Positions 22,051-33,084 of a stretch of DNA of 64,000 nt are shown here, in pieces. How positions within the stretch are numbered: the first letter of the stretch is position 1; the number at the start of each line of letters is the position of its first letter. The stretch lies in contig JAJGBQ010000005.1 of the NCBI GenBank assembly GCA_022457065.1, forward strand, positions 1,798,001-1,862,000, read 5' to 3'. The stretch comes from Curvularia sp. ZM96 (taxonomy: Eukaryota; Ascomycota; Dothideomycetes; Pleosporales; Pleosporaceae). The notes under the pieces are model-generated. The model saw only the letters and a list, made by a program, of their open reading frames with translations, made no database searches and had not been told where the DNA came from. A program made the translations under genes and the position numbers.

Positions 22051-24108
22051 ATGGTCAACACCTGGCAACCCGCTAGTATATATCAAGTAACGCCCATAAT
22101 CTCCAACAAGCAGGATCCTTTGAGCCACTGCATCCGCATCCTAGAGCTGGATGGTGATGGAGGAGACGTAGAGTCTCCTTTGGCTGCGCGCCTTCAGGTT
22201 CAGAGTCTGCAGACCGAGGATGTGATTCACCAGTACGAAGCTCTTTCGTATGTTTGGGGAAAGCCAGGTGGCAATGGCGAGCAAGCGCATTCTATACTCC
22301 TTCGAGATGGTCAGGGAAATGCTTTTCGCCTCGAGATAACGCCAAACCTGTCGTCGGCACTGACAGAGCTGCGAAAAGAGGCTGTGAGCCGTCGACTCTG
22401 GGTCGATGCAATCTGTATTGACCAGACATCGGACGATGAAAAAAACAACCAAGTCCCCCTGATGGCGGCCATCTACTCTAGAGCCAAGCACGTTTGCATC
22501 TGGCTAGGCGAAGCGCGAGTGAACACGTATCGTGCCATGAGGCTGGTTACCCGCATACGAAATCCGCACATCTTTGACCGACTCGTGGAGCAACATTCAG
22601 AAGTAGAAGATTGGGTCGCATTGATGGACCTCATGCAAAGGGAATGGTTCTCCAGGCGGTGGATCATTCAAGAAGTTGCTCTAGCCAAAGCAGCAACACT
22701 TTACTATGGGGAACATAGACTAGATTGGGATGCCTTTGCAGAGACTGTGACGCTTTGCCACATCCTCGAGGATCGTGTCAAGGACAAGTTTCCACATCAC
22801 CTACGTCTAGATTCTTGGCGTGATGTGCAATGGCATAACAAGGTAAAGCTAGTGCGACTACGGGACGATGGTTTACACTCCGATGAGAAGCCACAACAAT
22901 CCACTCACCTCAAAATACCATTGCCTAGAATTCGTGTTACCATTAGCGACGATCAGGACTACAGGTATAGGACGAATAAGTTCATTCCGTTCAGGAGTTT
23001 CAATGCGAGTATCCTCATTGATTTAGTTGATAAGGTAGTCATCAGGGATGAAAAGGGCACGGCTGTGTGGAAGAAGATGAGCTTTGAAGAATTGCTCTCG
23101 ACGTTGTCCTTGTTCGATGCTTCTTGCCCACAAGACGTCATTTACGCACTGGCCTCTCTAGCTGGCGATGTGTGTGACACCAGCGTTCCACAGGACATTG
23201 GGGATGCTCTCAGAAATGACTATCCCGTGGACTATGACAAGCCATTTATTAAGGTGGCTGAGGAATTCTTGGAGTTTGTCACCAACAGATCCAGGTCTCT
23301 AGACATGATCCTCCGACCTTGGGTACCGCACTCGGTGGGATATTCTTTGACACTACCTTCATGGATAAGAACTTCAAAACACGCGCCACTCCAGAAAGAT
23401 GAATATGGGTTGTATAGGAGATGCAATGCGGACCTGCTTGTTGGAATGCCTGGCAATACGCCTTATTCAGCATCGGGGCCTGACTCGAGTCGTCGAATCG
23501 AGTGGAGTTTCCACCATATTGACGAGGTGCCAGTCCTGACTGCTCGGGGATTCATATTTGAGAAAATTGAAGCTTTAACGGTCAAGGCAGCGGAAGGCTT
23601 CGTCCCCCCTAGCTGGTTCGCCTTCACCGGCTACACTAGTGACCTCCCGATCCCCCCGCAGAAATTCTGGGAGACGATGGTTGCTGCTAGAAATGCTCAA
23701 GGAGAGAAAGCGCCACGGTGGTATGTCGGACTTATCAAAATAGCGTATGAGGAAAACTTTAGGGTCTACCACATCGAAACCACACAAATGAGGACTTCAA
23801 GAACCTCGAGTAAACTCATGGATGAGTATCAGGAACGTGTAAGCGCAGTAGTTTGGGATAGGAAGTTGATGCGAACAGATACTACTCGTAAAGTTGGCCT
23901 TGTTCCGGACGATTCACAAGTTGGGGACATGATATGCATCCTGTACGGGTGTAGTGTGCCAGTGGTCCTTCGATCTTTCAAGGAAGGTTCAAGGTCCGGA
24001 TATCGAATCATTGGCGAATGCTACGTTGAAGGCATAATGGACGGTCAGGCTACGATCGAGAGGCACCGCTCCGGTGTTGTAACAGATGAAGTTTTTGATA
24101 TATATTAG
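22051..24108 (+). CDS. HET-domain protein (second, different subclass)
   Basis: Single exon of 685 aa. The ATG at 22051 (AAAATATGG) is the first in frame and starts MVNTWQPASIYQ. HET motifs: YEALSYVWG (62-70), RRLWVDAICIDQ, QVPLMAAIYSRAKHVCIWLGEA, then WFSRRWIIQEVALAKAATLYYG. This is the common long-form HET protein, unlike the HET-E-like type at 1760-3328. A third recognisable block comes later, CPQDVIYALASLAGD (about 360), followed by YDKPFIKVAEEF, which is usual in this subclass. The C-terminal half ends with GDMICILYGCSVPVVLR, the conserved end block of such proteins. The expected role is non-self-triggered cell death. It stands alone among housekeeping genes. Confidence 0.95.
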   Translation: MVNTWQPASIYQVTPIISNKQDPLSHCIRILELDGDGGDVESPLAARLQVQSLQTEDVIHQYEALSYVWGKPGGNGEQAHSILLRDGQGNAFRLEITPNLSSALTELRKEAVSRRLWVDAICIDQTSDDEKNNQVPLMAAIYSRAKHVCIWLGEARVNTYRAMRLVTRIRNPHIFDRLVEQHSEVEDWVALMDLMQREWFSRRWIIQEVALAKAATLYYGEHRLDWDAFAETVTLCHILEDRVKDKFPHHLRLDSWRDVQWHNKVKLVRLRDDGLHSDEKPQQSTHLKIPLPRIRVTISDDQDYRYRTNKFIPFRSFNASILIDLVDKVVIRDEKGTAVWKKMSFEELLSTLSLFDASCPQDVIYALASLAGDVCDTSVPQDIGDALRNDYPVDYDKPFIKVAEEFLEFVTNRSRSLDMILRPWVPHSVGYSLTLPSWIRTSKHAPLQKDEYGLYRRCNADLLVGMPGNTPYSASGPDSSRRIEWSFHHIDEVPVLTARGFIFEKIEALTVKAAEGFVPPSWFAFTGYTSDLPIPPQKFWETMVAARNAQGEKAPRWYVGLIKIAYEENFRVYHIETTQMRTSRTSSKLMDEYQERVSAVVWDRKLMRTDTTRKVGLVPDDSQVGDMICILYGCSVPVVLRSFKEGSRSGYRIIGECYVEGIMDGQATIERHRSGVVTDEVFDIY

Positions 24109-24526
24109 TCCAGAGCTGGATATAGGCTGGGAAATGCAGACCTTTTTTCTTAGCAAATGTATATGTTTAGGTCAGGGGGATGTTATTTGTCCTACACCTT
24201 GTTTAATCTTTGGGCGATTTATCTGTAGCATGTGTATATCTGGAGAAATGGCGGGTGTCTGTCTCCATAAGTCAGGCTTTTTCTTTTGTTATATTAGTAT
24301 AGGTCGCTAATGTCATTCGTCTTTGCTCTTTCATGAAAACGGGGAATAAAAAAGATCAAGGACTTTGAATTATCCTTTCGGTATGATTCATGTCATACCC
24401 TAGGACGATGATTACTGTAAAATCGTCTATCATACCTCATCAAATCAGTCCCTCTGCTTCGACTCTACCACTGCCTTCATCTAAATCTCCAGACACCCCC
24501 TTTCCGACCTTGCAGTGTTCAGACAC
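24109..24526. other. Intergenic between convergent genes
   Basis: 3' regions of the HET gene (plus) and the cyclophilin-40 gene (minus). Nothing else recognised. Confidence 0.5.
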
Positions 24527-25833
24527 TTAGTCAAAGTTGAAAGCGTTCTTGTACACCTTCTTCTCCTTCTCCTTCCTTGCTTGGACTTTCTTCTTGATCG
24601 AGTCCTGCTCCTTGAGAATTGCCGCGTCACCAGGAGCATACTTCGCTGCCTCCTTGAGATCAGCCAGCGCCTCGTCCTCATTCTTCTTGGCAACCTTTGC
24701 CTGTGCACGTCTGAAGTACGCCTTTGCTTTGTCCTTGTCTGTGATACCCTCAATTTCCAGCGCTTTTGTCGCACTGTCGATTGCCTCGCTATACTGATGT
24801 GTCTTGTTCTGGAGCAGAGCGCTGTTGGAATAGAGCGAGATCTTGAGAGCGCTAAGCTGGGGCCAGAGATCCTTTGGATCATCGTCTAGTGGTGCGGGAT
24901 ATTCGTGCAGGTAGCGGATGCCCTTCTGGTACTTTTTAATACCGAGTTCAAGATCGCCCTTCTTGAAAGCATCGTTGCCCATGTCCTTCAGCTTCGTTGC
25001 AATCTCAAGTATCTCAGTGCCTTTCCACTCCTCGTCGGCCGCCTTCTGGTCTTCTGGGAAGTCCTCATAAGGGTCTCCAGTGGCATCGGAGACCTTCTCG
25101 GTGGCCTTGTCATAGTCCTCGCCAGTAAGCTCGCCGCAGTCAACGATGGTAGCATCCTTTACTGGCTTGTCGCCGCTCTGAGTTTGAAGGTTCTCGATCT
25201 GGCGCACGATGCTTTTGCCATTAATAACTTCGCCGAATACGACGTGCTTGTTGTCGAGATGTGGTGTGGGAACGGTAGTGACGAAGAACTGAGAGCCGTT
25301 TGTTCCTGTAGTTTGTTAGTGGATCCTGTTGCAAGAGCTGTTGCGCGGGTTGAGTTTTCAACTCACCTGGGCCAGCGTTTGCCATGCTCAATAGGAACGG
25401 CCTATCGTGAACCTTCTCAAAGTTTTCATCCTCGAACTTCTCGCCATAGATACTCTCGCCGCCGGTACCGTTGCCTTGGGTGAAGTCACCACCCTGGATC
25501 ATGAAACCCTTGATAACACGGTGGAAGCTTGAGCCCTTGTAGTGGAGGGGCTTTCCAGATGCACCCTCGCCCTTCTCACCGGTACATAGTGCGCGGAAGT
25601 TCTCGGCGGTCTTGGGAACGATATCGCTGTACTGATCGGTTTGTTAGTCTATATAGGGGAAAGGTAGGAGACGAGTGAGAGTAGAACGTACGAGCTCAAA
25701 GGCAACACGACCGGCCTTCACACCGCCAATCGCAATATCAAAGAAGACGCGTGGGCGCTCTGGACTCAGTTAGCATTTGTGTTCGGTACATACTCGTAGC
25801 TCGAGCTTGGTAGATCTTACTAGAGTCAGCCAT
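24527..25833 (-). CDS. cpr6: Cyclophilin-40 (peptidyl-prolyl isomerase with TPR, Cpr6-like)
   Basis: Four exons: 25821-25833 (only 13 nt, with the start codon), 25692-25759, 25377-25631 extended to 25367-25631, and 24527-25305; the introns are about 60 nt, GT-AG. Total 374 aa, normal for the family. The N-terminal cyclophilin domain (about 8-175) keeps [20 protein letters not shown] with the catalytic Arg, plus NGSQFFVTT and the conserved divergent loop typical of Cyp40. The C-terminal half carries three TPR repeats (about 215-345: [20 protein letters not shown] and following). The TPRs bind the C-terminus of Hsp90 as a co-chaperone. The protein is cytosolic, and its end is lysine-rich ([11 protein letters not shown]). 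The third exon's lower boundary is 25367. Confidence 0.97.
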
Positions 25834-26490
25834 GATTGCTCAATCGCAACTGAAGCGTATCAGAAATGTAGTTAGAAGCTTAGTAGTGGGCGTTGAATAT
25901 GACTGGGCGCGTAGGACGAGAAAAGTGTATGATATATGTTATGGTGTTGCGAGGCTGCAGAAAAGGCGGCCGTGGGCTGTCCAGAACTTTCTACGAAGCT
26001 ACAGCCTACAGCTTCATGCCGCGCCAAGCCCGCTTTCCTGACACCGATACGACTCGCGGAAGGCGCGATCACGTTTATTTTCCGATTGCATGTAACGGGG
26101 CAATACTGCGCGGATCATCATGGAGGACCGGCTTTGGTAACGGCTTGTTTAGAGTTTGCATGGGTCTTGTAAACATTGACTTGATGCTCGCGATGAGGGG
26201 CAACGCGGGGCAAACATCAACCGCTGTTCTCCACATCTGTCTGGAAAGCCAGTCATTACACTACCGTAACATGACAACAGTTTTCTTTTTTTATTGCACA
26301 ACATTTACCCGCAAATCAGGGCAGTGGATGGTAATGGAGTAGTGGCCAGGGGCCTATCCTCGCAATCATTATCTATTGGTCAAACATACATCTCTAGTCT
26401 TCAATCCATGCAGGCTAGGATCATGCAGACAGTAACAATCGCTCTTTATTAGATGCCCGTGTTCAGCCCAAATACGCCCAGCTGTATAGT
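25834..26490. other. Intergenic: cyclophilin-40 promoter
   Basis: Spacer between two minus-strand genes. No supported gene or repeat. Confidence 0.5.
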
Positions 26491-27995
26491 CTACCGTCTA
26501 CTAGACATGGAGAATGGGATAGCTGTCGAAACCAGCTCATTCTGATCGTAATGATACGTGAAGCCGCCCTGCAGCGTCCTTCTCAGCGCGTTGAGCCTCT
26601 GTAGCTTCCACCACTTGTCGATTCTAACTTCAACGTTCCGATTGATCTTCACTTTCATCCTTCCAGATCCATATGCCCTGCCAGTCTCTTCATGCAGCGC
26701 CATGGAATACGCAGGGCCGCGACTGGGCTTCTCGACTGAGTTGCGGATGTCTGCAAATGAAGAATGCAAGGCTTTGCGATCTTTCTTGGATATGCGGCGT
26801 GTTGAGACGTTGGCGAGTTCATCTAGGGTGTGCAGAAGCTGGTCCTGTCTCCGGTACACAGTGTAGCGTTTCACCAATCTTTCTCCGTCCCGCACATACT
26901 CAGGATCATCGCGGTCTTCTCCTTCAATCTCTTCGTCCTCCTCCTGTGGCGTAAGTGACTTCTCGTACAACAGCGCAATATTCTCGCCAGCGGCGATTTG
27001 CACACCCGAGTCTGCGCTCTCGAGTTGCTCTACAAAGGCATCCATGGCAGCCTCGGTCTCGTCTTCCAGATCCTCGATCTCAGTCGCCAACAGGCCCCAT
27101 TCCTCCAATGCAGCAATCACGACTTCTCCTTCATCTTGCGCATCGATAGAAGCACCGTCCGACTCCACAATCTCGAGAAAGAGGTTCATGATGTCCAATA
27201 TCTCGTCATCGCCTGCACCCGCAAAGAACGCGGTCGTGCCTAGCGTATGGATAGCGTGGACCTTGACGGCGATCGAAGATGAAGATTGTATGGATCGCTT
27301 TAACTGGTCGGCAACATCGTCGTAAATCGAGTCGGAATCGAGAGTGACCGCAGTAACTGCGAGCGCTAGGAATCGTGAGCGAGACATCTTCGTTTCCAGG
27401 GAGTATGCATACCTCTCAAGGCCTTTACGGCCTCATTTTCTGTGGTCTCTTGCCTGATGCTTCTAAGCATAGAAGATACCAGCTCGTGCGTACGGCCCTC
27501 GATTTCATCCCTTGCATATCGGGCCATGAGTATATGTGCGTAGGCGTTGAGGCTTTCGGCCCGCCCTTCAGTGCTGCTGCGCTTTAGGTTGGTAATCTGC
27601 TCGACGCGAGTACTAAGTTCCGCCTTCCACGCATCCTCAGGCAGGTTGACATCTTCGCCGTTGAGTATATCATCGATGGAGGCAATGCTGTTTGGATGGT
27701 ATGTCAGTACTTCTGGTCGGCGTTGTGCTGGGCGATGATGTCACCAGTCGTGATGAACTATATCACTGATATGGAAAGTCAACCAAGGAAATATTTGTAC
27801 GCACCTCCATGCAGTTCCATCACTCAAATCGTCTTCGTCTTCAGTCTCATGGCGAGTGCGGCTGGCCGCACGCGAGTGTGCTGGCGATGCGACTGCTGAG
27901 TTTGTCTTGGAAGCCGTTGTCGACGCGACGCGGGAACGGGCCTTGCGCGAGATAGTCTTGTGGCTCTCAAGAGCCTGTTTGCGAAGGTCGCGCAT
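26491..27995 (-). CDS. IFRD-family protein (interferon-related developmental regulator-like)
   Basis: Three exons: 27805-27995, 27413-27687 and 26491-27365, with introns of 117 and 47 nt, total 446 aa. It starts MRDLRKQALESHKTISRKARSR, the basic N-terminus typical of fungal IFRD proteins. The alpha-helical IFRD region includes WKAELSTRVEQITNLKRSSTEGR (about 77-99) and the conserved end with YSMALHEETGRAYGSGRMKVK and VRIDKWWKLQRLNALRR. Animal IFRD1/2 are transcriptional co-regulators, and some members bind inactive ribosomes. Whether the fungal proteins do either is not known to me. The first intron is long for this window but both junctions keep phase. There are no membrane segments. Confidence 0.93.
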
Positions 27996-30138
27996 TTTGG
28001 GGTGTGGGCTCGTAGACTATCTGGAGCACTGGGTAGAGCTTTGGTGAATGTCTCGCTGTGCGAGGTGGTCGTTGCGACTTGAGTTTTTATAAATGTTCCG
28101 TATCCAGTGGCGGATTGCGGGGAAGCCAGACCGAAGAGGCAGTTATTGTAAGGGTAAGGAGTCTTTGAATTCAGTCGTGGACGTATATGAGTGAGGATTG
28201 AAAGACATGAGTATGACTCAGAGGAGGCAACGAGATGTAGGGTGAAAAGCAGGTAGAAGGCAGGCAGACGTGGTTGTTCACAAGACAGCCTGCTGGTGTC
28301 AGTCGCTGCTTCCAAACGACTTCTCCCGAGTGGGCAGACGGCCATACGGCGCTAGCCGGCACATACGTCATGTCCATTCGGCGTTCACGTGCAAACCTGG
28401 CTGCCTATACGTCACCTGACCAACTCCCGGCCACACCATCTGTGCAGTACAGAAAACACTTTTCGTCTGCTCCAAATTATTTTCTCTCAATACTGATCGT
28501 CACCACTCCAACGCTAGCCTGACACGGTTTATCTAGCGACATCTTAGCGTGAGCTGAATGGGCACCATACTGATTGGCCACCTTTGCTCTATCCCTTGGT
28601 CTACCATTTGGCCCAGCTGGCCCCGAGTAACGCCCATCAAATCTACAGTAAACTTCGAGAACGCATCCCGTCAGCCTTCTTCGCGAAAGGACGCTCACGT
28701 CATATTCTAATCGGGAACGATGCGCCGCAACCGCATACACACCGGGCTGGCACCTATAGCACTGCATCACTCTCATATGGCCTAGACAAACCCTAATATA
28801 ATGTATGCTCAGTCCGGTGTCGATCACGCCTCCACGGAAGGTCTTCCAAGTAGCTCCAGGCGCTGATGAGCCATATGTAGAGCCATATGGTCTCCTTGTC
28901 CGACCAGCCGTAGACGAGACGTAATCATCTTTACACCAACCCCTTCACCAGGAATTGGGCTGACATTTGTATTCCTGTCCTACCCCAAACCCAGCCTTAG
29001 ATCTTTACCTCATGCGGCAGATTTTGCGGCTATTCATCATATGCCAATCTCGGGTAGACTGAAACCTCACGTTCTAAAGGATTGCTGATTCTCATAAAAT
29101 TGTGGAGACTGTCGATAGCTGCTGGGCCAGACTGGTCTCGTCTGATGTCTTCCTCTCAGCCGCAGGATATGGGTCATGATACGGGTGGCCAACATCCTTG
29201 TCAAGCGACAACGCAGTATTATGCAGCAGTCTTAGCGAAGAGGAGATATTTCACGCCACCTCGACACTGTGCCGCATAGGATCGAGCGGGCTGTAGGTGA
29301 GCGTCAGCGTCATCAGAAACATGAGAAGAGAGTAACGGAGACGCCGTCTATGCGTGCGTGTCTGTCATGGAAATAGCCCACATCGCGTCCCGGACCGCGC
29401 TTATCGACAAGCCTTACTGGCGTTGATTCATGATATCTGACATGTAAGGCCCACCATCTCAGGCGTCCGATATGAGAAGAATATGCTTGGAAGCGGACCC
29501 ACCTCGGACAAACGGTCCTGGTCGCGCATCGATTCTCCGCCGAGCCATTCATGTCATAAGCACTGTATGAATATGTAGGTAAATCTAGTCTACCGAGAAA
29601 GGACGATGTACGAACCGGCCAATCAGCCCCTATCTCATAACAACCCCGCAATGCAACGTGTGCACAGATGAAAAAAACAATCAATCAAACATGGCAAATG
29701 AGACGGAAGAACCGCCATACGATACAACAAAGGACCTTTGCAAACGAGCCAACGAACCACAACGCGCAGCCGCTGAGGCATATTCGTCCGAGGGGTGCGC
29801 TGCGACCGGCGTTAGGCCAAACTCCTTTCCGCCAAGAACATATCTCTCTCTGCTGAGCAAACACTCGCTTGCTCAGCGGCATCCGGCAATAACTCTGGCC
29901 AAGAACCATTAGGTATGCTGATGGTATAGTACTCGGCGCCGGCTCCTCAATACAGTGACTGCGCACACCGCACATGCACCCCTCTCTCTTGTCCCTGCCG
30001 CATACCCTTGCTCTTTTGGCGAGACATTAAAAAAGTAAAAAATAAATCCGGGCGCTGGACCCATTTTCCAGGTCTTTCCCCTTGCCCCGAGATGCAAGAT
30101 GGAGCAAACGGTGAAATGACGCCGGGTAACGCGCCTGA
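27996..30138. other. 2.1-kb intergenic region
   Basis: Between the IFRD start and the end of the C2H2 gene, both on minus. All six frames are broken by stops, and I found no spliced gene, tRNA or repeat. It probably holds the IFRD promoter and unassigned spacer. Confidence 0.5.
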
Positions 30139-31481
30139 CTATTGTCCCGCTCCTGCTCCTCCACTACCAGTACTACCGCCTCCGCCGCCGCATTCAGGCC
30201 ACCCAAATGGAAAAGCTGAGCGCTCTCCGGGCTTCCGTCTTGGGATATCAATGTGGTGGAAGTTGCGTAGGTGCTCGACTAGATGGTCTCTTCGTGTGAA
30301 CCCTTTTTCTCCTACCCGGTTGCAGCGCGCAACGTAGCAGGGAAACTCGGGTGTGCCTACGCCGTGGACAGTCGACTGGTGGCGCTGGAGGTCGGCTAGC
30401 CGCGTGAAGTGCGCTGAGGAGGTGCAGGTGGGGATGTCGCAGGTCCATGTTCTGTGTGAAGGATGATTGTTAGAGGAAAGGGGAGGGTAGCTAGTGGAGG
30501 AAAATATACCTTGAACGTGTGGTAGAACTGCTTTTGCTTCTATAATGAGATTTACACGTTAGACTTTTCGTGCTTGTGCGTTTTCAATTTCAATTTCTGT
30601 CTTCATTGGTCTTGAGAGTTAGGGACGTACACACCTTTTGTGACTTTGAGCTGTAGATGGACTTGGTTGTGTAGTTTGCACTTGCCATTCTGTATCTTCA
30701 TATCCTATCGTAGGTTCTTGGTAAGGAGCGGGTATCATGTTCATCGGTTGTTCTACATAGTAATCTTGAACCATCTGCCATGGCTCTGGTGGGTAACATT
30801 GGTACTGCGCATAGTACGCGCTAATCTGCTGCTGCGTGTATTGAGGTACTCCTGGTTGATAGTTTGGTTGGTACGAGTAGTTGCCTTGGTCCGAGGATGA
30901 GTACTATACAGTCCATCAGTAAAACACAAAGAAAATTTCATAAATAAACGCAGGAGTTTTCTAGCAAACAGAAAACCGGAGTTTGCAGAAAGAAACACAT
31001 AGAGCTTACGCTGTACCCGGACATGGCGGGCGAAGGCGGTTGTTCTTGTTTCGGGCGTACTGCTTTGATCTTCTTCGGACGCGTGCTAGTAGAGATGGAG
31101 GCGGTATTAAGAGTATACGGGCGGTATGCGGGTACTGTGGGCGAAGTGCTAATGTGTAGTTTACCAGCTTGGTGGGTTCTCCTTGTTGGGCCCGAGAGTT
31201 TGCGAGGTAAAAGTGGAGGTTGTCCAACAGATCTATGAGCAGAATGTCAGATACTTTGAAAGTTTCGTTGTAAATTCGTCCTCTTGTTAAGAGAAAAAAA
31301 ATATGTGTACGTTATATCAGTAGCATTAAAGGACCTCGATTTTTAACAGCTGCTGTTCACTGCCACGATGAGGCTTACAGCTTGCAGCCGTAAGATACGC
31401 ACGCACTTACAGGTAGCTCGGAGACAACGGCCCTTCCCAAAACCCGATAGCATCACCACACGATGCGTGACGTGCGAACAT
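30139..31481 (-). CDS. C2H2 zinc-finger protein, five exons
   Basis: Assembled by hand from exons 31411-31481, 31010-31232, 30635-30903, 30510-30539 and 30139-30451; introns of 178, 106, 95 and 58 nt. Phases agree and the sum is 302 codons (301 aa). Exon 1 ends at a strong donor (CT|GTAAGTG); exon 4 is a 30-nt microexon. The N-terminal half is disordered, with a basic patch (RPKKIKAVRPKQ) and a Tyr/Gln/Pro-rich region (about 99-165) resembling an activation domain. Two atypical C2H2 fingers follow: Cys202, Cys207, His222, His227 and Cys236, Cys241, His258, His263, with FTRLADLQRH and FTRRDHLVEHLRNFH. This finger pair with a following DIPRRK motif recurs in ascomycete proteins of unknown target. 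The tail is a glycine-rich run. Nuclear DNA binding is inferred. Exon 1 is the least certain part. Confidence 0.85.
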
Positions 31482-33084
31482 CGTTGATGATCGAGATAAA
31501 AGTAGAAGCAACAAGATCGGATCAAGATTTTGGACCCGGATGCAGGATTCAGTCGGTAGTGGCAGGGCTTGAGGAGGCGATGTCGCCTCTTTAGTAAGAT
31601 TTCTTACCAACACTCTCGCTGTGCCCTGTCAAAGCTACGCCGAAAGCCGATACTATGAGTATAGAGGCCTGAAATTGCTGAGGTGGGACTTGTGGGATAC
31701 CGAGGCGAAGCTAAGAATCCAACAATGCGTATCAGCTACGTATCTTGGTATAGGGCTGACCGCGTGTCTGTGCAAAAGGTGGTGGGTCGCGTATGCTGGA
31801 GCACATGTGAGTCGAAATAGCTAATTCTGTTCTTTTATGATGAAAATAGGGTATCGGTGAAATATTCGCTACGAGAAGCACGGCTCCTTATTTAGTCGCA
31901 GAGAGGCAGCCGTGAATAATGTTTACCGTTCAACGTGCCTCTCATTGTATGCCTTGCAGGATCACTAGGCGTAATTTGACCTCGAATTTGTAGTATCTTA
32001 ATTGACTGCCAGCGCAGATTGGTCACACAAGAGCCAATACAGTCAAGAGATACCCTGCACACGTTCTAGTTCCTTGATTTCGGTATCACTAATAGACCGG
32101 AATGACCGGTGGGCAGGATAGGGGCAGACTGATACACTACTGTGTGAATTTCAATGCATGCTTACCTCTTTTTACCTATTCTGTTCCTGGAGTGTAGGGC
32201 CTAGTCCTTGCCGAGCTGCAAGACCTGGTTCGCGGCCTTAAGATCGACAAAATCTTTGGCGGGCAAAAAGTCGGTATTCTTGGCCATTTGACACAATCGA
32301 GGCAGCCGCCGAGTTTGCATCTGGACTATGACTGATCTGTCCATCAAACCGGTTAGAATGCCTCATGTCAAGCGCAACAAGGCGACCAACGCCATCCGCA
32401 TTTGGCCATCTAACCGCATGGCAGGAGTACTTGTTTTGGCTCTCCACTTTGTGGTGGGTCAGCCGTTATGAAACACTTCACTCACACCTTTGCCTCTCTG
32501 CCTGTACTATTAAGTTGCTCGAATAGCCTGTAACTTGTCGACTCTTCGTTGAGGTTGTCAGGGGTTGATGCTATAACCACACGACTGATCAGCATGTACG
32601 AGCTACCGGACGTGATGGGGCCAAGTCGAAGCTTGGAACACTACAGAAGGCTTCTTTCGCTAACTAGGCCAGTGGAGACAGTTCAGCTACTGTTATAGCC
32701 CTGCAGCTCTCATGCAATGGGGGTGGAGGCCTGTGTAGCCGCGGCCTTGGCTACATGTCAGATTACGCCCGGCACTAGGACCAATTTATCCCTCTACCAC
32801 TCAACCAGAGCGGCAAAAGGAATTCTCGTGGCAGTGTTGTCTCAATTCGTGCCATTCATCCATGCATATGTGTCTCACCGTAAATTAGTCTGCCCGTAGA
32901 TGGTCGGTATGCCTGCTGTGTGGTTTAATTCAGAGCGAAGCCGTCCGGCGGAGCGCTTGCTAATTCCGAAGAGCACAAGACATTTTCCCATGAAGGGACC
33001 TATTCCAGGACTACCTAAGACTTGATACAGAACGCAACTACCATACTGACCCCGTTATTCAGCAAGAACAAAGTAATCGACTGC
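31482..33084. other. 1.6-kb intergenic region with one small unassigned frame
   Basis: C2H2 promoter on the left and Not3 3' side on the right. A 28-codon minus-strand frame at 32201-32287 (starts MAKNTDFLPAKDFVDLKAAN) has good codon usage but no partner exon I could support. Otherwise empty. Confidence 0.5.
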
